Source: Reticulascus tulasneorum
Taxonomy: Eukaryota; Ascomycota; Sordariomycetes; Glomerellales; Reticulascaceae
DNA: 64,000 nt
Direction of reading: 5' to 3'
Assembly (NCBI GenBank): GCA_001557505.1
Contig: LSAX01000002.1
Location: 62,001 to 126,000 of the forward strand
This document shows positions 34,557 through 45,449 of this stretch, piece after piece. The notes beneath the pieces are model-generated. The model had not been told where the DNA came from. It saw nothing but the letters and a program-made list of their open reading frames with translations, and searched no databases. A program made the translations under genes and the position numbers. Within the stretch, counting starts at the first letter, position 1. Every line of letters starts with the position of its first letter.

Positions 34557-35283
34557 TTCTTTGGCTAAAGGATAAGGGGGGACTCAAGGTTGACAAATGT
34601 ATTGATAGGAAAGATCAGAGATCGAAGATGTGTAAGGTGGTGAGTACATGGGTGAAGAGGCATAGAGGGATGCTCATCCCAATATATATAGTCTAGAACA
34701 TGTCAGGTCAGTACCACTCCATAGGTACGGTAGCTCATGTCCCATTCAATTCCGAGGTGCTTGCTGAACTACGAGCCCGCAAGCCTTCGAACTCTGATTA
34801 AGCATTCTTAGCTCTACCAACCTATTAGCAACATTTCCATACCCTTAATGTGGCGCCGAGAGACGGGGAAGCACATCCACCGCATGCTATAGACTCATGA
34901 AATCGATCAGGATGACCGAGAAACTCCTTGTTCAGCCAGCCATTCTGTCAGCACTACTAGCAGTCCGTCCAACCATCAACCACCACGCCAAGCATTCCGA
35001 CTAGGATTTCTACTCGTGAAACTTGGTTCAAATCTCAAGCAGAGGAATTTGACACAGACTCTGGGGTGTTCCGCAGATGCTGGCAATGGATAGCCTTACC
35101 CCCGGTAAGCACTACTTGCGGCTGCATCTGGTTCAAGTCATTCCCTCCAATACTACAATATCAGTTACATTATAGTGGCCACTGTAGTTGTTGTAGAGCC
35201 TGTCAAAACACCGACACCGAGAAGAACCTACAGGTTGCCTCTCCAGAGGCCCAGACCCATACCGACTACAGAGGCGGCTACTA
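34557..35283. other. Intergenic, no gene seen
   Basis: 5' flank of the minus-strand secreted protein gene. No other content recognised. Confidence 0.45.
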
Positions 35284-35722
35284 CTTTCTGCGCCGCATGC
35301 CGAATCCGTGATCAATATCTGTCGGCCATGGCGTTCTTACATCTGACAAAGCACCGTGATACTCATTTAGCAAGTGCGTATCGTCCCGATAATAGAATCC
35401 AAACGGTACTACATACCCCTCATCGTCTGCTTTCTTATGCACTTTTAGGGCTGCTGATTGGGGACCGTGGACCTGGCCGCCAGGCTCGTAAAATGGACCA
35501 ATCAAAAGGCTGCGGGAATGGCATTCGAAAGTCGCCTGCGACAGTTACGCTTACGGACACTTGTACAAAGTTCTCCGGCACGAACAGCATTACTTCGCAT
35601 GCCGGGATTTGACTGCTGGTCGAGAGCACTCAGCTCGCTCAAGGGCTTTGGACGTTCAGCAACCCGCAAACTTGCCGCATTTGCTACCCTCGCCATCGGC
35701 GACGATGCCATGGTTGAACATC
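35284..35722 (+). repeat. Diverged repeat, inverted copy at 15552-15950
   Basis: Shares ordered blocks with the reverse complement of 15.55-15.95 kb (CATGCCGAATCCGTGATCAA, GTGGACCAATC-like and GCTGCGGGAA). Several frames are open here on both strands, but none matches the other copy without shifts. Confidence 0.6.
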
Positions 35723-35935
35723 TTTAGAATATGGGCAATGCAGGGCACGGGAATCGAGCATCGCCACATTAGGGGTCTCAGAATTGGTAATGCACATGCA
35801 TATTATTCATTGCTCCCGCTGAACAATGAAATGTATTGTTGACCAGCAACAAATGTGAATGCATGGATATTGAGCCTAAGAGAACTGGCCACATGTTGAT
35901 ACGGAGAACACCACGTGGCATAGAAGTCTCCTTAC

Positions 35936-35942
35936 TATAAAA
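35936..35942 (+). promoter_or_regulatory. TATA-like box of the 36-kb secreted protein gene
   Basis: TATAAAA lies 123 bases before the ATG at 36059. CACGTG at 35912-35917 is a perfect E-box-like site just upstream. Confidence 0.45.
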
Positions 35943-36058
35943 CAAACCTAGTTCTTGGACATTTGCTTCCGAGTTGCTATGTGGAGTCTCTACCCGCCCA
36001 CCAGTGCTGTCCTTGGTCTTGGTTTATTTGAAGCCCGCTTCTCTTTGCAACAACAAAA

Positions 36059-36794
36059 ATGCATCTACTCGGTTTCCTCGCCGTGTTTCTCGCCGCCTCT
36101 ATCCTGACCATGTCAATGGCCGCTGTTCTTCCAAGTAATGACGAGATTGCTACTGTCGACCGTGACACAATTCCTATCGTCGACCGCGATGCAGTCCCCG
36201 TTCTGGACGGACCTGCTGCATGGCTCCCTGATGGGAGACTCCGTACGCAGAAAGGAGCTCTTTTCCTGCCAAACGGAACATTCCTCGGGTGAGTACTACC
36301 AATGTGGCCGTGGAACCAATCCATCCATCACCTTCTAACAGCGAATCAGGCACGACGAAGAGCACATTGCTGGACTAGCCAGCCGTCAAGGAGGTCAATA
36401 TGGTCTTCGTGGGTTTATTCACAGAAACCCGAGTGACTGTCATCCCAGTGGAGGCAACCAATGGCTTTGGACAAGCAGTAATCGAGTCAGCGAACCGGTC
36501 TCGTTCTGGGTTCAAGGTGTACTGGTGCCCTTTTCAGCCATCAGAATCGTGGATACTGGTGGCCCGCTTTGCCAAGTTCTCGGCCTCCAACTCTGGGGTC
36601 TCGATGAGTACCGAAACAAACTGAACAATGCTCTTTGGCAGGACGGGAATACCCGCATATTCGATAACCGGTTCAACCCGATAAACGGCGTGTTGATCGC
36701 TTTTACAGGCGGCGGTAGCAGCGGTTATTGCTTCCATGGGGGTGGTGCCGAGGCAGTCTACTTCGATAGCTGCGAGCGAAATGCGTTGCTGTAA
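36059..36794 (+). CDS. Secreted prepro-protein, paralogue of the 34-kb gene
   Basis: Two exons in phase: 36059-36288 and 36350-36794 (GTGAGT donor, CTAACA branch, TCAG acceptor), giving 224 residues. There is a signal peptide (MHLLGFLAVFLAASILTMSM), then a pro-region with a TVDRDTIP-IVDRDAVP repeat and the same LPDGRLRT, KGALF and NGTFLG motif, cut by an intron at the same place and phase as in the paralogue. Exon 2 starts with HDEEHIAGLASR followed by QGGQYGLRGF, matching the QNYGLFAF mature start of the paralogue, but with a single Arg rather than Lys-Arg before it. The mature part has four cysteines (SDCHPS, PLCQVL, GYCFHG, DSCERN). No domain is recognised. Pro-regions are far more alike than mature parts, as expected if the mature part evolves fast. 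Confidence 0.75.
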
Positions 36795-38450
36795 TAGACG
36801 ACTAGCTTACGGAGGCAGTTGACGTTTTCTCTAGTCTGGTTCTGTGATCGGCGATTGTGCCAAGGGGCAATTATTGGGCTCGTAAGGAGGGCCTTGCAAA
36901 TTTATTCGCGATGGTTCCCTCTTTTCTCGGTAGCTGCTAAAATAAGTGTGTAGCCTCGCGCAACGGGCTACGTGGGGTGCTGTGACTAGCGAACCTTCCT
37001 TTAATAGTACTGTAGATGTCTCGCGAGAGTAAAATGCTTGTTGGCCCACCTTTTCATACCTGCTATATACTGGGTCACATCGGTTAAGTCGGCTGCTCCG
37101 ACTAGATATGCATGTTAAGTCTAAGTTGACTACAGTAGCCATGGAGTCGGTGGAGACAGCCTCCAACAACTGAAGAGATGAGGAGCCTGACAGCCTGAAG
37201 GCTGTCGATATATTGGTTCTAATATCACATCTCTCAAGGCACGCCAAGCACCAACTAGTGGGATAGAGTGTAACTGAGCTTACTGCCTCGGTTCAGTTGG
37301 AATTGAACGGGAATAACTTAATGACTCGTTTGGAGCTCTTGTCAAACAACCGCTGGCTGGTAGATCAGGGCCAATAAGCCAATGAACACTCGGGCGCCAT
37401 CTTCACTACAATATCATAATTGCCCTATTGTTTCTCGATATAGATCGGGGCCATCATTTGTCTTTCTGTCCCCAAACGGGCCATAGCACGGGTAGATGCA
37501 CGCTGAGACTGCCTGCAACGCCGCTTGTTGTTCATCAGGATACCATTTACTCACGCCTCTACTTCCTCATAAGTCCTAGGTTCCTCCCTCCTCCAGTCGG
37601 TTTTCGGACCTGTTCTATTCTTGACCCATTGGGGTTTTGTGTGACATCGGTCTAACATAAGTCTTAAAGCTCACCAAATAGCTGTGCCGCGCAGCCACTT
37701 AACTGCCGAGGACCCCGATGCCTTCGCCCGATCCACAGTCAGAACTTAGAATAGCATACCCGCGCAGGCTGCATCATAGGCACCCCCATAAGCCTCAATT
37801 ATTCCCATGCATGATCTATAAGTCTCTGGCTTCAGAGTGTGCGAGTAACCGAGACCATCAGACGACGTCTGAACCGGAGGACTACATATGCAAGAGATAC
37901 TGTGGCCATGCTGGGGATTGATAAAGTGGCAGCAGAGGTAGGTGAATCTGGGGTGTGGATTTCAAGGATCGTCAATTCGTAGTCTAGGTTGTTGACGCTA
38001 AGTTCTTCGGCATGGGCTCGACCTTATTGGCAGAAAGGCCGAACAGATCACACCGAAGACAACTAGATACAGGCCACGGGTGGTGCATACCATAGAATAA
38101 TGCTACATTCAGTGACACGAGGAATCACCAGCAGAGCCCACAAACAGCGTTTGCCAGCGCTCCTGGTATCGGTCGCAAAACAATCACAACGGCCCGCCGA
38201 AAAGGGAATGCTGCTCGAAAGAGACGAAATAGAAGGAAGCAGTGTATAAGTACTTGGGGAGTGATTAGCAACTAAGATACCTTAGTTCGGGCCGCATGAG
38301 TTGCGACACCACAAAAACCCAGCTCAGTCTCGTCGATGCGCCATTCGACTTGACGTAGATGATCCTACCCAATCCTCTGCCCTGGGAAACCGTGTAGGCA
38401 AAACCAGGGCAACATCGTCCCTCATTTACATGCTTTCGCCGATGTGACGG
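36795..38450. other. Gene-poor stretch
   Basis: A minus-strand frame of 138 codons (36831-37247) has no recognisable content. Nothing else supported. Confidence 0.4.
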
Positions 38451-38930
38451 TTAGAGTCCGGTAAACGAGCATCGCCATCGATAGAGGCGACCGTCACCGT
38501 TAAACTCCTCGTAATAGCACCATGTCCACCATGATCTTGTCCCTTTCCACGCCTCGACTCGTATTGCGTGGTCGGCCCCGCTGAAACGGCTCGAGTTAGA
38601 TGAAGACGTCCTCACAACATAGACTCGCGCAAGAGGAGCTTACCCGTTCTCGAGGACGCGAGCGCCATACCCTCCCACGCTGACTTGATAAGGGCACTTC
38701 CAGAAATGGTTGCAGAACTTCATGAGGTCATCCATTAATCTTAGCCCCGCCCCTTCATAAACCGAGCCTAGTGCTTGCCCGCTATCCGCGTAAGCGCGGA
38801 AGCTGGGGAAATAGGCAATTCCACCAGCAGTGTGGATCTCACGGAACCCAATCCGCAGCTGCATGCTGCTAGCCAAAGGCAAAAGCTAGCAGGCAAAAAG
38901 GAAAACGAGGAAATTGAGGTTGAACTTCAT
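38451..38930 (-). pseudogene. Small secreted protein interrupted by a stop in the signal peptide
   Basis: Two exons fit in phase: 38930-38644 and 38580-38451 (GTAAGC donor, TCTAAC branch, TTTCAG acceptor), 138 codons plus the final stop. The N-terminus MKFNLNFLVFLFAC is a typical signal peptide, but codon 15 (38888-38886) is TAG, after which the frame continues as LLPLASS and a mature part (MQLRIGFREIHTAGG, KFCNHFWKCPYQ, then ADHAIRVEAWKGTRSWWTWC and YRWRCSFTGL) with four cysteines. Everything else looks intact, so the lesion is recent or the stop is read through. CAG to TAG is the kind of change that C-to-T mutation (including RIP) produces. The nearest downstream ATG would give a protein without a signal peptide. 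A TATA-like box (39037-39044) is present. Confidence 0.65.
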
Positions 38931-40810
38931 TTTCGTTGAAACTAGGCGAAGAAGGCTGGTTGTGGCCGAGATCAATTGCTTGGATGTAGGATGAGAGATG
39001 AGAGTTTGACGGGGAGGGTGATGGAGGAGTAATCTGTATTTATACCAGTATCGGTCTATCAATGAAGCAAAGGTCGGATATTTGACCTGATATCAAAACC
39101 AGTCCTGGCTCTAATTCACTCACCGACATGGGACGGACCTTGCACTTCCCAGCACAGCTTTGTCGGGCTTAAGAGACTGCATTTTACTGGGGGAACTTCG
39201 ACTAAGTATCATGCATCTGCGTAACGGTCCCTGGTATGCTTGTATCTCCAATACCTTGCGTAGTAGTGTGGCTTGCCGCTTCTCACGCGCTCAGGCTCTC
39301 CCGCTGCATTGGAAATCGCACTGGAGATGAGAGAATAACGTTGTCGTTTAGCCCCGTTTCTATTGTCCGTCTGCTGAAATGCCAATAGCGAGAGATAAAA
39401 AATATGGTATTGCGTCTCAACCAGTACTTGGTAGTTGGATCATATAACTAGCTGGGCCAATCTGCACTTGTTTAAGTCGGACAAAAAGAGATTGTAGAGG
39501 CTTTTGGAACCATATCAGAGGTAGAAGTAGTGACTGCCGAACATAAAGGTTCAACGGGGAACCTCCGGCGTACGAAGATGTGTGAGAGAATAGCAGTCTC
39601 CAATCACATTGCAGCAGTACAGTACCGATACTATCGTTATTTACAGGTTGCAGGGTTATATCAGCCGTATTTTACTTGGCTCAGGAGGTCAGAATGCGCG
39701 TCCATTGTTGCAATTGATATTTACGTCGTTGGGGTTCGCCTACAGTCCCGTGGGGGATGAATGGGGACTAGATCGGACAATTGCGGCCCCGTAAATTGGC
39801 GGGATCGGAGGTGGCGCTCAAAAGCCGGACTTGCCAGCCAAGCGAGACAAACAGATTTACTGTATTGGGCTATTTTGCCTGTTTGGAGTTAGAAAGTATC
39901 TCCATCACTTAATCCCGCGTTCACTCTTGTGTGACAACAATGTACAATGTACACTTGGCATCCCTCACACAATGCATTTTTGCTCCTCAATCCCTTCCAC
40001 TCCACTTTTGCATTTCTCATGCTTCTGCACTACTCCCAAAAGAATGTGTTAGTTTCTCCCGATCCTCGTGTATGATCGCTAGCTCCGTGACCATGGAGTC
40101 GACGCGATGAACCAAGTCCCAGACGACTCGGAGTCTTGCGACTCAAATTCACAAGATAATAATTCTCGCCGCGAACTGCAGCAGCTCCTCCCTTGCAGTG
40201 ATCAGACAACGGGGAGGCATAGTTGACAAATACTCACTCCGCTGGCCGAGGAGCACCACTCTATCTGCGCCGGAAACCCGACTGGATTTGGCTGTAACAT
40301 GACCCCTTCTTTTGGGCTGGGTTGTGGCCATCCAGCGCTACCACAAACATATGCAAAGCAATTTATTGCCCCCGATTTGAATAGCTTCAGCCTTTGAAGC
40401 CCTATTGTATTTGGTTACTTATATTGATTGCATCTATTGTATTTCAATTGAAGTGGCGGCTAGCCCCCTTGCGGGAGTTCTTTCTGCTCTATAGGTGCGA
40501 TACTGAACGTGTTCATGTGATCGGCAGCTTCGGTTTAAGGAGGAAGATTATGAAGTTAGTAGCTAGACAGAGCTTGGTTCCTCGAGTTTCAGTTATTTAG
40601 AGTCGGAGAGATTAGAAGACGAGCTGGAATATATCTTCTCGGTAGTAACTGCGAGACGCCGGTTCCGGTGACGCAAGCGGTGGTGTTGTTGATGATGGTG
40701 CAGGGGGCGGCAAACTATTCCTCGTCTTAATCAGTACTATTCGTTACGAAGGGAGTATACCCCACTAAGTTCATCCTCGATTTGTTGCCCTCAAGCACTG
40801 TTTCCGCCTC
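38931..40810. other. Gene-poor stretch
   Basis: Apart from the TATA-like box of the gene at 38930, no coding region or RNA gene is seen. Confidence 0.45.
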
Positions 40811-40970
40811 CCAGAGTGCAATCTCACCGACGGTCCGCCCCTCTACTGATCCCTTGCCCTACCACGCCTCCTGAACCTTCGAAGACGGCCGCGGACGTGG
40901 CACGGGTACCTCGGCCGGAGATTTCTGACAGCAAGCTCATCAGGGGCGGCCGCCATGGTCGGCCGCCATA
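40811..40970. repeat. Dispersed repeat, copy C
   Basis: CAATCTCACCGACGGTCCGC, then CAGCAAGCTC and a GC-rich inverted repeat GGCGGCCG ... CGGCCGCC at 40945-40967, in the same order as copy A (15.1 kb). It has a longer spacer that includes CCCTCTACTGATCCC, resembling copy B. Confidence 0.6.
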
Positions 40971-41638
40971 AGCTCTGAGCGGACGGCACTTGAGTATTGC
41001 TCAAGATTTCAATGGGAATAATCAGGTTGGCTTTAGCTTTTACAGGGCAATCACCCACCAATACACAAATTTGCCACTACGTGGTCCGACGGCGCTAGCG
41101 CCTCACTTTCTATACTTGTAGGGCATTATAGAGTGTGTAGGTCGTGCTTGCGAAAGCGAAGGATTAGTGGGTACATTTCTGTGAATGTGCCCGTCCAGCG
41201 ACAGATAAGCACTCAAAGGGATAGTCGTCCAACTTCAACCACGCATGCCAACGGAGCGTAGCAGATATTTATTAGCTCCAAGTGATAGAAGAATTTGTGA
41301 GCCTTCCTTAGCCGGGCTGATATTATACCTATGTTCGGGAGAATTTAACCACGAAAGATATTGCTATACTCATGTAACAAGCTTGGGGGCGGGGATCCTG
41401 ACCTTTCTCTCGGTGGTAGCCCCGTGCCGCACCTCCGGATTACTCTCTTCCGGTTCATCCAACTACGTAGTACGGATATATCGGGTAGTAGCAGAGCATT
41501 GATGGTCGAAAGAGCATGCCAATGATAATAGATGACGGTGCTTGCCTATAAATACAGACATCCAGGTAGTACATAAGAAAACTTCACCCTTCAGACACTG
41601 CTATCTTCTTACACAATCATACTTCAACCACAAGCACA
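40971..41638. other. Intergenic; promoter of the 41.6-kb gene
   Basis: Nothing coding seen. The last 100 bases are the core promoter and leader. Confidence 0.45.
41547..41554 (+). promoter_or_regulatory. TATA box of the 41.6-kb secreted protein gene
   Basis: TATAAATA lies 92 bases before the ATG at 41639, followed by a CA-rich leader (CTTCAACCACAAGCACA) typical of highly expressed fungal genes. Confidence 0.55.
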
Positions 41639-42289
41639 ATGCTCTTCAAACCCGCCTTCCTCGTCGCCGCAGTGCATTGCTTGTCGGCATTTGCTGTCCC
41701 CACACCAGCTGAGTTCAGCACGACGGTCGCGACTCCGCCGCCGGAGTTCCTCATTGCTCCAAACGGCATTGTGAGGACTAAGGAGGAGGTTCACCAGGCC
41801 CTCTCTAGCTTTGCATCTACCCGTGATCATGCGGTCAACAGCTCTCAGGGTCTCGGACGCCGTGCCATGACAACCGGGAAACGATATACTACGGCCGGCT
41901 GGATCGTTTCCGTTGGGCAATTCCTCGTTGAGCGATTCGATGGAACAAGCTGGCAGTTTCCTCAGGATGGACCATCTATTGGCTACATCGCAGATCAAGT
42001 CGCCTCATCAATGGATAGCACGATAGGTAATGGAGACGTTACCAGGGCTGTTGGAGGTGGATGGTCCTGGCGTAGCCAGATCCTCCAAGATAACTACGAA
42101 TTCAACGAAATCCCATACCCGCTTATGTACCAGCTTGTGTATGATGCGATCCAAGGTGCAACAGACTGGATCACTAACGACAATGCCTTCGACTTTATCA
42201 TTCACGATGCTAATAAGCTTGCAATTATGGAAGTTGCAGTTTTTCCCACTGTGCGTGGCGATCTGACTATCTGGCACGATGAGCTGTGA
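41639..42289 (+). CDS. Secreted protein of unknown function
   Basis: An intronless gene of 216 residues with a strong start context (CACAATG). Signal peptide MLFKPAFLVAAVHCLSAFAV is followed by a Pro/Thr-rich pro-like region (PTPAEFSTTVATPPPEF), then NGIVRTKEEVHQALSSF, GLGRR and TTGKR (two possible dibasic cleavage sites near residues 75 and 81). The C-terminal part of about 135 residues is probably globular: AGWIVSVGQFLVERFDG, SIGYIADQVASSMD, GGGWSWRSQILQDNYEF and YQLVYDAIQGATDW, ending LTIWHDEL. It has only one cysteine besides the signal peptide region or none, unlike the other small secreted proteins here. No family is recognised. The prepro layout is shared with the 34- and 36-kb genes, but sequence similarity is weak. 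Confidence 0.7.
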   Translation: MLFKPAFLVAAVHCLSAFAVPTPAEFSTTVATPPPEFLIAPNGIVRTKEEVHQALSSFASTRDHAVNSSQGLGRRAMTTGKRYTTAGWIVSVGQFLVERFDGTSWQFPQDGPSIGYIADQVASSMDSTIGNGDVTRAVGGGWSWRSQILQDNYEFNEIPYPLMYQLVYDAIQGATDWITNDNAFDFIIHDANKLAIMEVAVFPTVRGDLTIWHDEL

Positions 42290-42811
42290 ATATTGGTTTG
42301 CCCCAACTCGGCAGTTTGGAGTAAAAATAGCGGTTGGAGCATCGAGATGAGACCCAGACTATCGAACAAACACTGAAACGCGGAGGCCAGAGCCGCCGCT
42401 TGCCCAAAGGAAAGTTCGCCTTCGAGGAGAAATCCAACGGTCCTGGAAGATAGAAATCGAATATAGCACTCGAAGAATAAGCAACGTGCAGATTGAAGTA
42501 CGTTTCGCAGCAATGTGATTTGGGGTATATCTCTCGCATCAACAATCAAGAATGAGTTTGTGAGATGTCTTTTAAGCCGTGGCCTTGTGATGAAAGTGCG
42601 TCTCAGTACTCGATTGCATGCAAGGCTCAAGAGGGAGCATCTTGATACCGCAAGCTTGGCGAAACGGTGTGATGGGTTATTCGCGTTTGCCTGTGCCTCA
42701 TACATCGCCTCTTGTTGTCTTGCTTACCATGATATCAGTTAGTTACCTCATTGCGCCCAAGCTGCACAACACCAAACATGCTCCAGCATGCCTTGAGCCG
42801 TAATCTCACTG
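42290..42811. other. Intergenic, no gene seen
   Basis: A minus-strand frame of 167 codons (42202-42705) overlaps the end of the secreted protein gene and has no recognisable content. Confidence 0.4.
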
Positions 42812-43640
42812 CTAATGAATCCTGATGGTTCTCGTCTCCCACTTCGCATCTTCCAGGTGCTCGCCGATGTACTGCGATTCCACGCAAACCCGACGGAATG
42901 GAGCACCTTCCAAAAACGGCACATCTTCTAGTAAATAATGGAATAGATCACGAGGTTTGGATGTTGACCTTGATCCGGCCGGTACAGAGGTGGAAGAGCC
43001 CCACTGTCTGCTGCTGCGTTCCCTTGTTGAAATCTCTGTATCCCGCCAACGGCGAAGTGTATCAGCCACTTGATGTCGACTTGCTCGAGATGCTTCCTAA
43101 TGATTACGGTAGCGAGCCTAAGGTACGGCAAAATCTGCGCCTTTATCGAACAAGATACCGTCTCGCGATGCACGGCTACTGTGAAACGCAATTCTATCTT
43201 ACCAGCCTTCCTGGGGAAAATTGATCTCTCCGTCGAGCGACACCCATGACCAGTTTGAGGCCCAGCTCGATCTCTGGGGACAGGTCCGCACCGGATACCA
43301 TGAGCAGCTGTCATCAGCCCAATGTCTTTCTCAGTGCCCAAAGTGGACTCGTCCTTCCAAGTACCCCGAATAACGGACACTACAGAGTCTATCGCGTCAG
43401 GTCCATCCTCGTGGGAGAGCTGGTGTCGTGTGCACTGCTTTAGGATCGATTGCTGCTTATCTTTCGACGCAGACAAGGAGTCGAACTCCCCCGCCCCCGG
43501 GGGTCTGAATTAGGTCCCTGAACATGTCGATAAAAGGAACTCCTGGAACGTCCAGGCGTGCGAGTCGATGGCGTGGGCACCGAACTCTGGTACTGTGTCG
43601 TCAAGCTTCGGGATCAGATACGGCTACAGATGGCCGGCTC
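42812..43640 (-). pseudogene. Probable relic of a HET-like gene
   Basis: On the minus strand near 43606-43535 a frame reads TVPEFGAHAIDSHAWTFQEF followed by LLSTC, which fits the 'RaWTfQE.lLStR' block of HET proteins. Downstream pieces in shifting frames (EINFPQEGW near 43230, PRDLFHYLLEDV near 42930) may be parts of the same protein. Stops and frame changes occur every 50-100 codons with no usable splice signals. The PRDLFHYLL piece would also suit a cytochrome P450, so the assignment is tentative. Confidence 0.3.
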
Positions 43641-44090
43641 GGTGCTCTGGTACATTGAGCGAGCGTCTAAGGTTCTCCTAACTAATGGTCCGGGGATTAG
43701 GACAGCAAATTAGTATTGTTGTTTAATGCTGATGAATTCTCCGAGAAATCGAAATCATGTCACGAGTTCCGCTTTGAAAGAAACACAATCCGACGATTCC
43801 CCAAAGAGATCTGATAGTTTAAGAAGCTCCTGGATCGCTCATTAAATCATGTGATGTTCAGTGCAGCATCTTGTAAAAAGAAACCAACCTCATTTCAGCT
43901 GCAGGCCAAAATCAAACGGCTCGTCAGGCTAGATATATAGGCATGAGCTGGAATAGTCGGATATTGTAGCTGGTACTTGTCACACATGAACCGTGGGGGA
44001 AATGGTTTGATGGACAAAGGCTGCCTCGTATGAGTCGAGCAGTAAATAAGAATATCGTCTTGCGTCATTCTTTTGTTACGTAGCTGGAAT
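43641..44090. other. 3' flank of the aldolase gene
   Basis: No gene seen. Confidence 0.45.
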
Positions 44091-45449
44091 TCATCTCTCC
44101 TTCGTCGCCACTGGGATTTCAGCAGCCAAGTGTTGGGACACTGAATCAGCTGCAAATAATACTTGGGGTTCTGAAAGGACTTCTTCCTCTGCCAACACGG
44201 CCCGTAAGGCGTCTCCGGATAGTAATAGTACACCGTGCTCTTTGTTCATAGGTAGCAACGGTCTTCGCGGCGTTTCGCTATGTCCCAGGACGATGTGAAC
44301 TAACAGCTTCAACCCTGCAATCTGGCACCTGTCAGAGTACTTCCACAGAGACCTATCAGGGCAGCACTCACTCCAATCTTTTGACAAGCACCGTCAGCCA
44401 GTGCCAGTAGGCCTTGTAGCCTTTGTGCTTCTCGGTATTCGACTGTGCCTGGAATAGAACTACAGAGTTCCCATAGTCTCGCGCATGTCCTCTAAGGAAG
44501 AGATTTGAGCAAATAAGAGAAGAGAAGAAAGACAAACACATACAGGCACGATATTAGGAAGCCCTGAGATTGCCTAGATGAGCAGTCTGGTATTAGTCGC
44601 GGGCTGGGGAAAAAGGTATGCGGCCAAGACGACTTACCCCAGCGGCTCCACTTGCGATTGACGGAAGGAGAATATCAATGAAACCGTCTATGATTCGAAA
44701 TTCATCGTCTGGCCGCCGACGTGGGTATTTCTGACCAAAGGCTGGACTTGACACCACTGCGTTGATCCTTGTTATCTTGCCAACGGAGGCACATCTTCTC
44801 CTTGTTAGCGCGTGACTTGCACTTGAGGAATAGAGAACAATAGAGAAAAGGAGGAAAATCGATATGGCGAACGGAAATCAGTAACACACGTAAGCTTGAC
44901 CCCAACGACATTCGCGGACGCCTTCACCACGTCAACGATCATCTCGCTATCGAGGTCAATACCCCCTGAAACTGCGGGGAAATTATACAAGACAACCGGC
45001 AGCGGGCTCGCCTCGGCCACATCCACGAAGAAACCCATCAGGGCGTCTCGTCCAGTTGCCCCCATCAACTGGCCGGCGTAGTACCCTGGCGGCAGGACCA
45101 TGGCATAGTCAGCTCCGGCGGCATATGCGTCGCGAGCTAGTTGAATAGTCTCCCGCGTACTCGGGGCGCCGACGCCAGCTACTACGGGAACATGGCCAAA
45201 CTCGCTGCCCAAGGTGTCGAGAGCTTCTCGGGCCGTCTTCAACAACTGAATCCGTTCATCACGGGTCAGGTGTGGGGCTTCTCCGGCCGAGCCTGCAACA
45301 ACGGGGATTGTACCGGCGGCAGCGATATGGCGGACGTGGATTGCGAAGGCGCCGAGGTCGAGATCTTCGTTGGCCTGGAAGAAGGTCGGCAGGGGGGTGT
45401 AAATCCCCTTTGGCAACGGGCGGTGTGCATTTGATGCCATGATGGTCAA
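44091..45449 (-). CDS. Dihydrodipicolinate synthase / N-acetylneuraminate lyase family aldolase
   Basis: Five exons join in phase: 45449-44890, 44794-44638, 44573-44544, 44491-44368 and 44314-44091, giving 364 residues. The TIM-barrel family marks are all present: GIYTPLPTFF, IPVVAGSAGEAPHLTRDER, VVAGVGAPSTRETI, MVLPPGYYAG, then VVLYNFPAVSG with catalytic Tyr155 and VGVKLT with the Schiff-base Lys185. Later exons give FRIIDGFIDILLPSIASGAAG, AISGLPNIVP and the terminal PRRPLLPM. Family members cleave or form 2-keto acids via a lysine imine. Fungal versions include 4-hydroxy-2-oxoglutarate and 2-keto-3-deoxy-sugar-acid aldolases, and the exact substrate cannot be read here. The 30-base third exon and the GTGCTG donor of exon 4 are the least certain parts. 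It lies tail-on behind the permease gene and may or may not belong to that group. Confidence 0.85.

Noticed and set aside
36831..37247. Minus-strand 138-codon frame downstream of the 36-kb gene
   Set aside because: No signal peptide, domain or conserved motif; probably random.
42202..42705. Minus-strand frame of 167 codons
   Set aside because: Overlaps the 3' end of the secreted protein gene and shows no domain, start context or hydrophobic pattern that makes sense.
43478..43490. T-arm-like sequence GGAGTCGAACTCC
   Set aside because: A 7-base loop with 5-base stem and the rest of a tRNA cloverleaf cannot be drawn around it.
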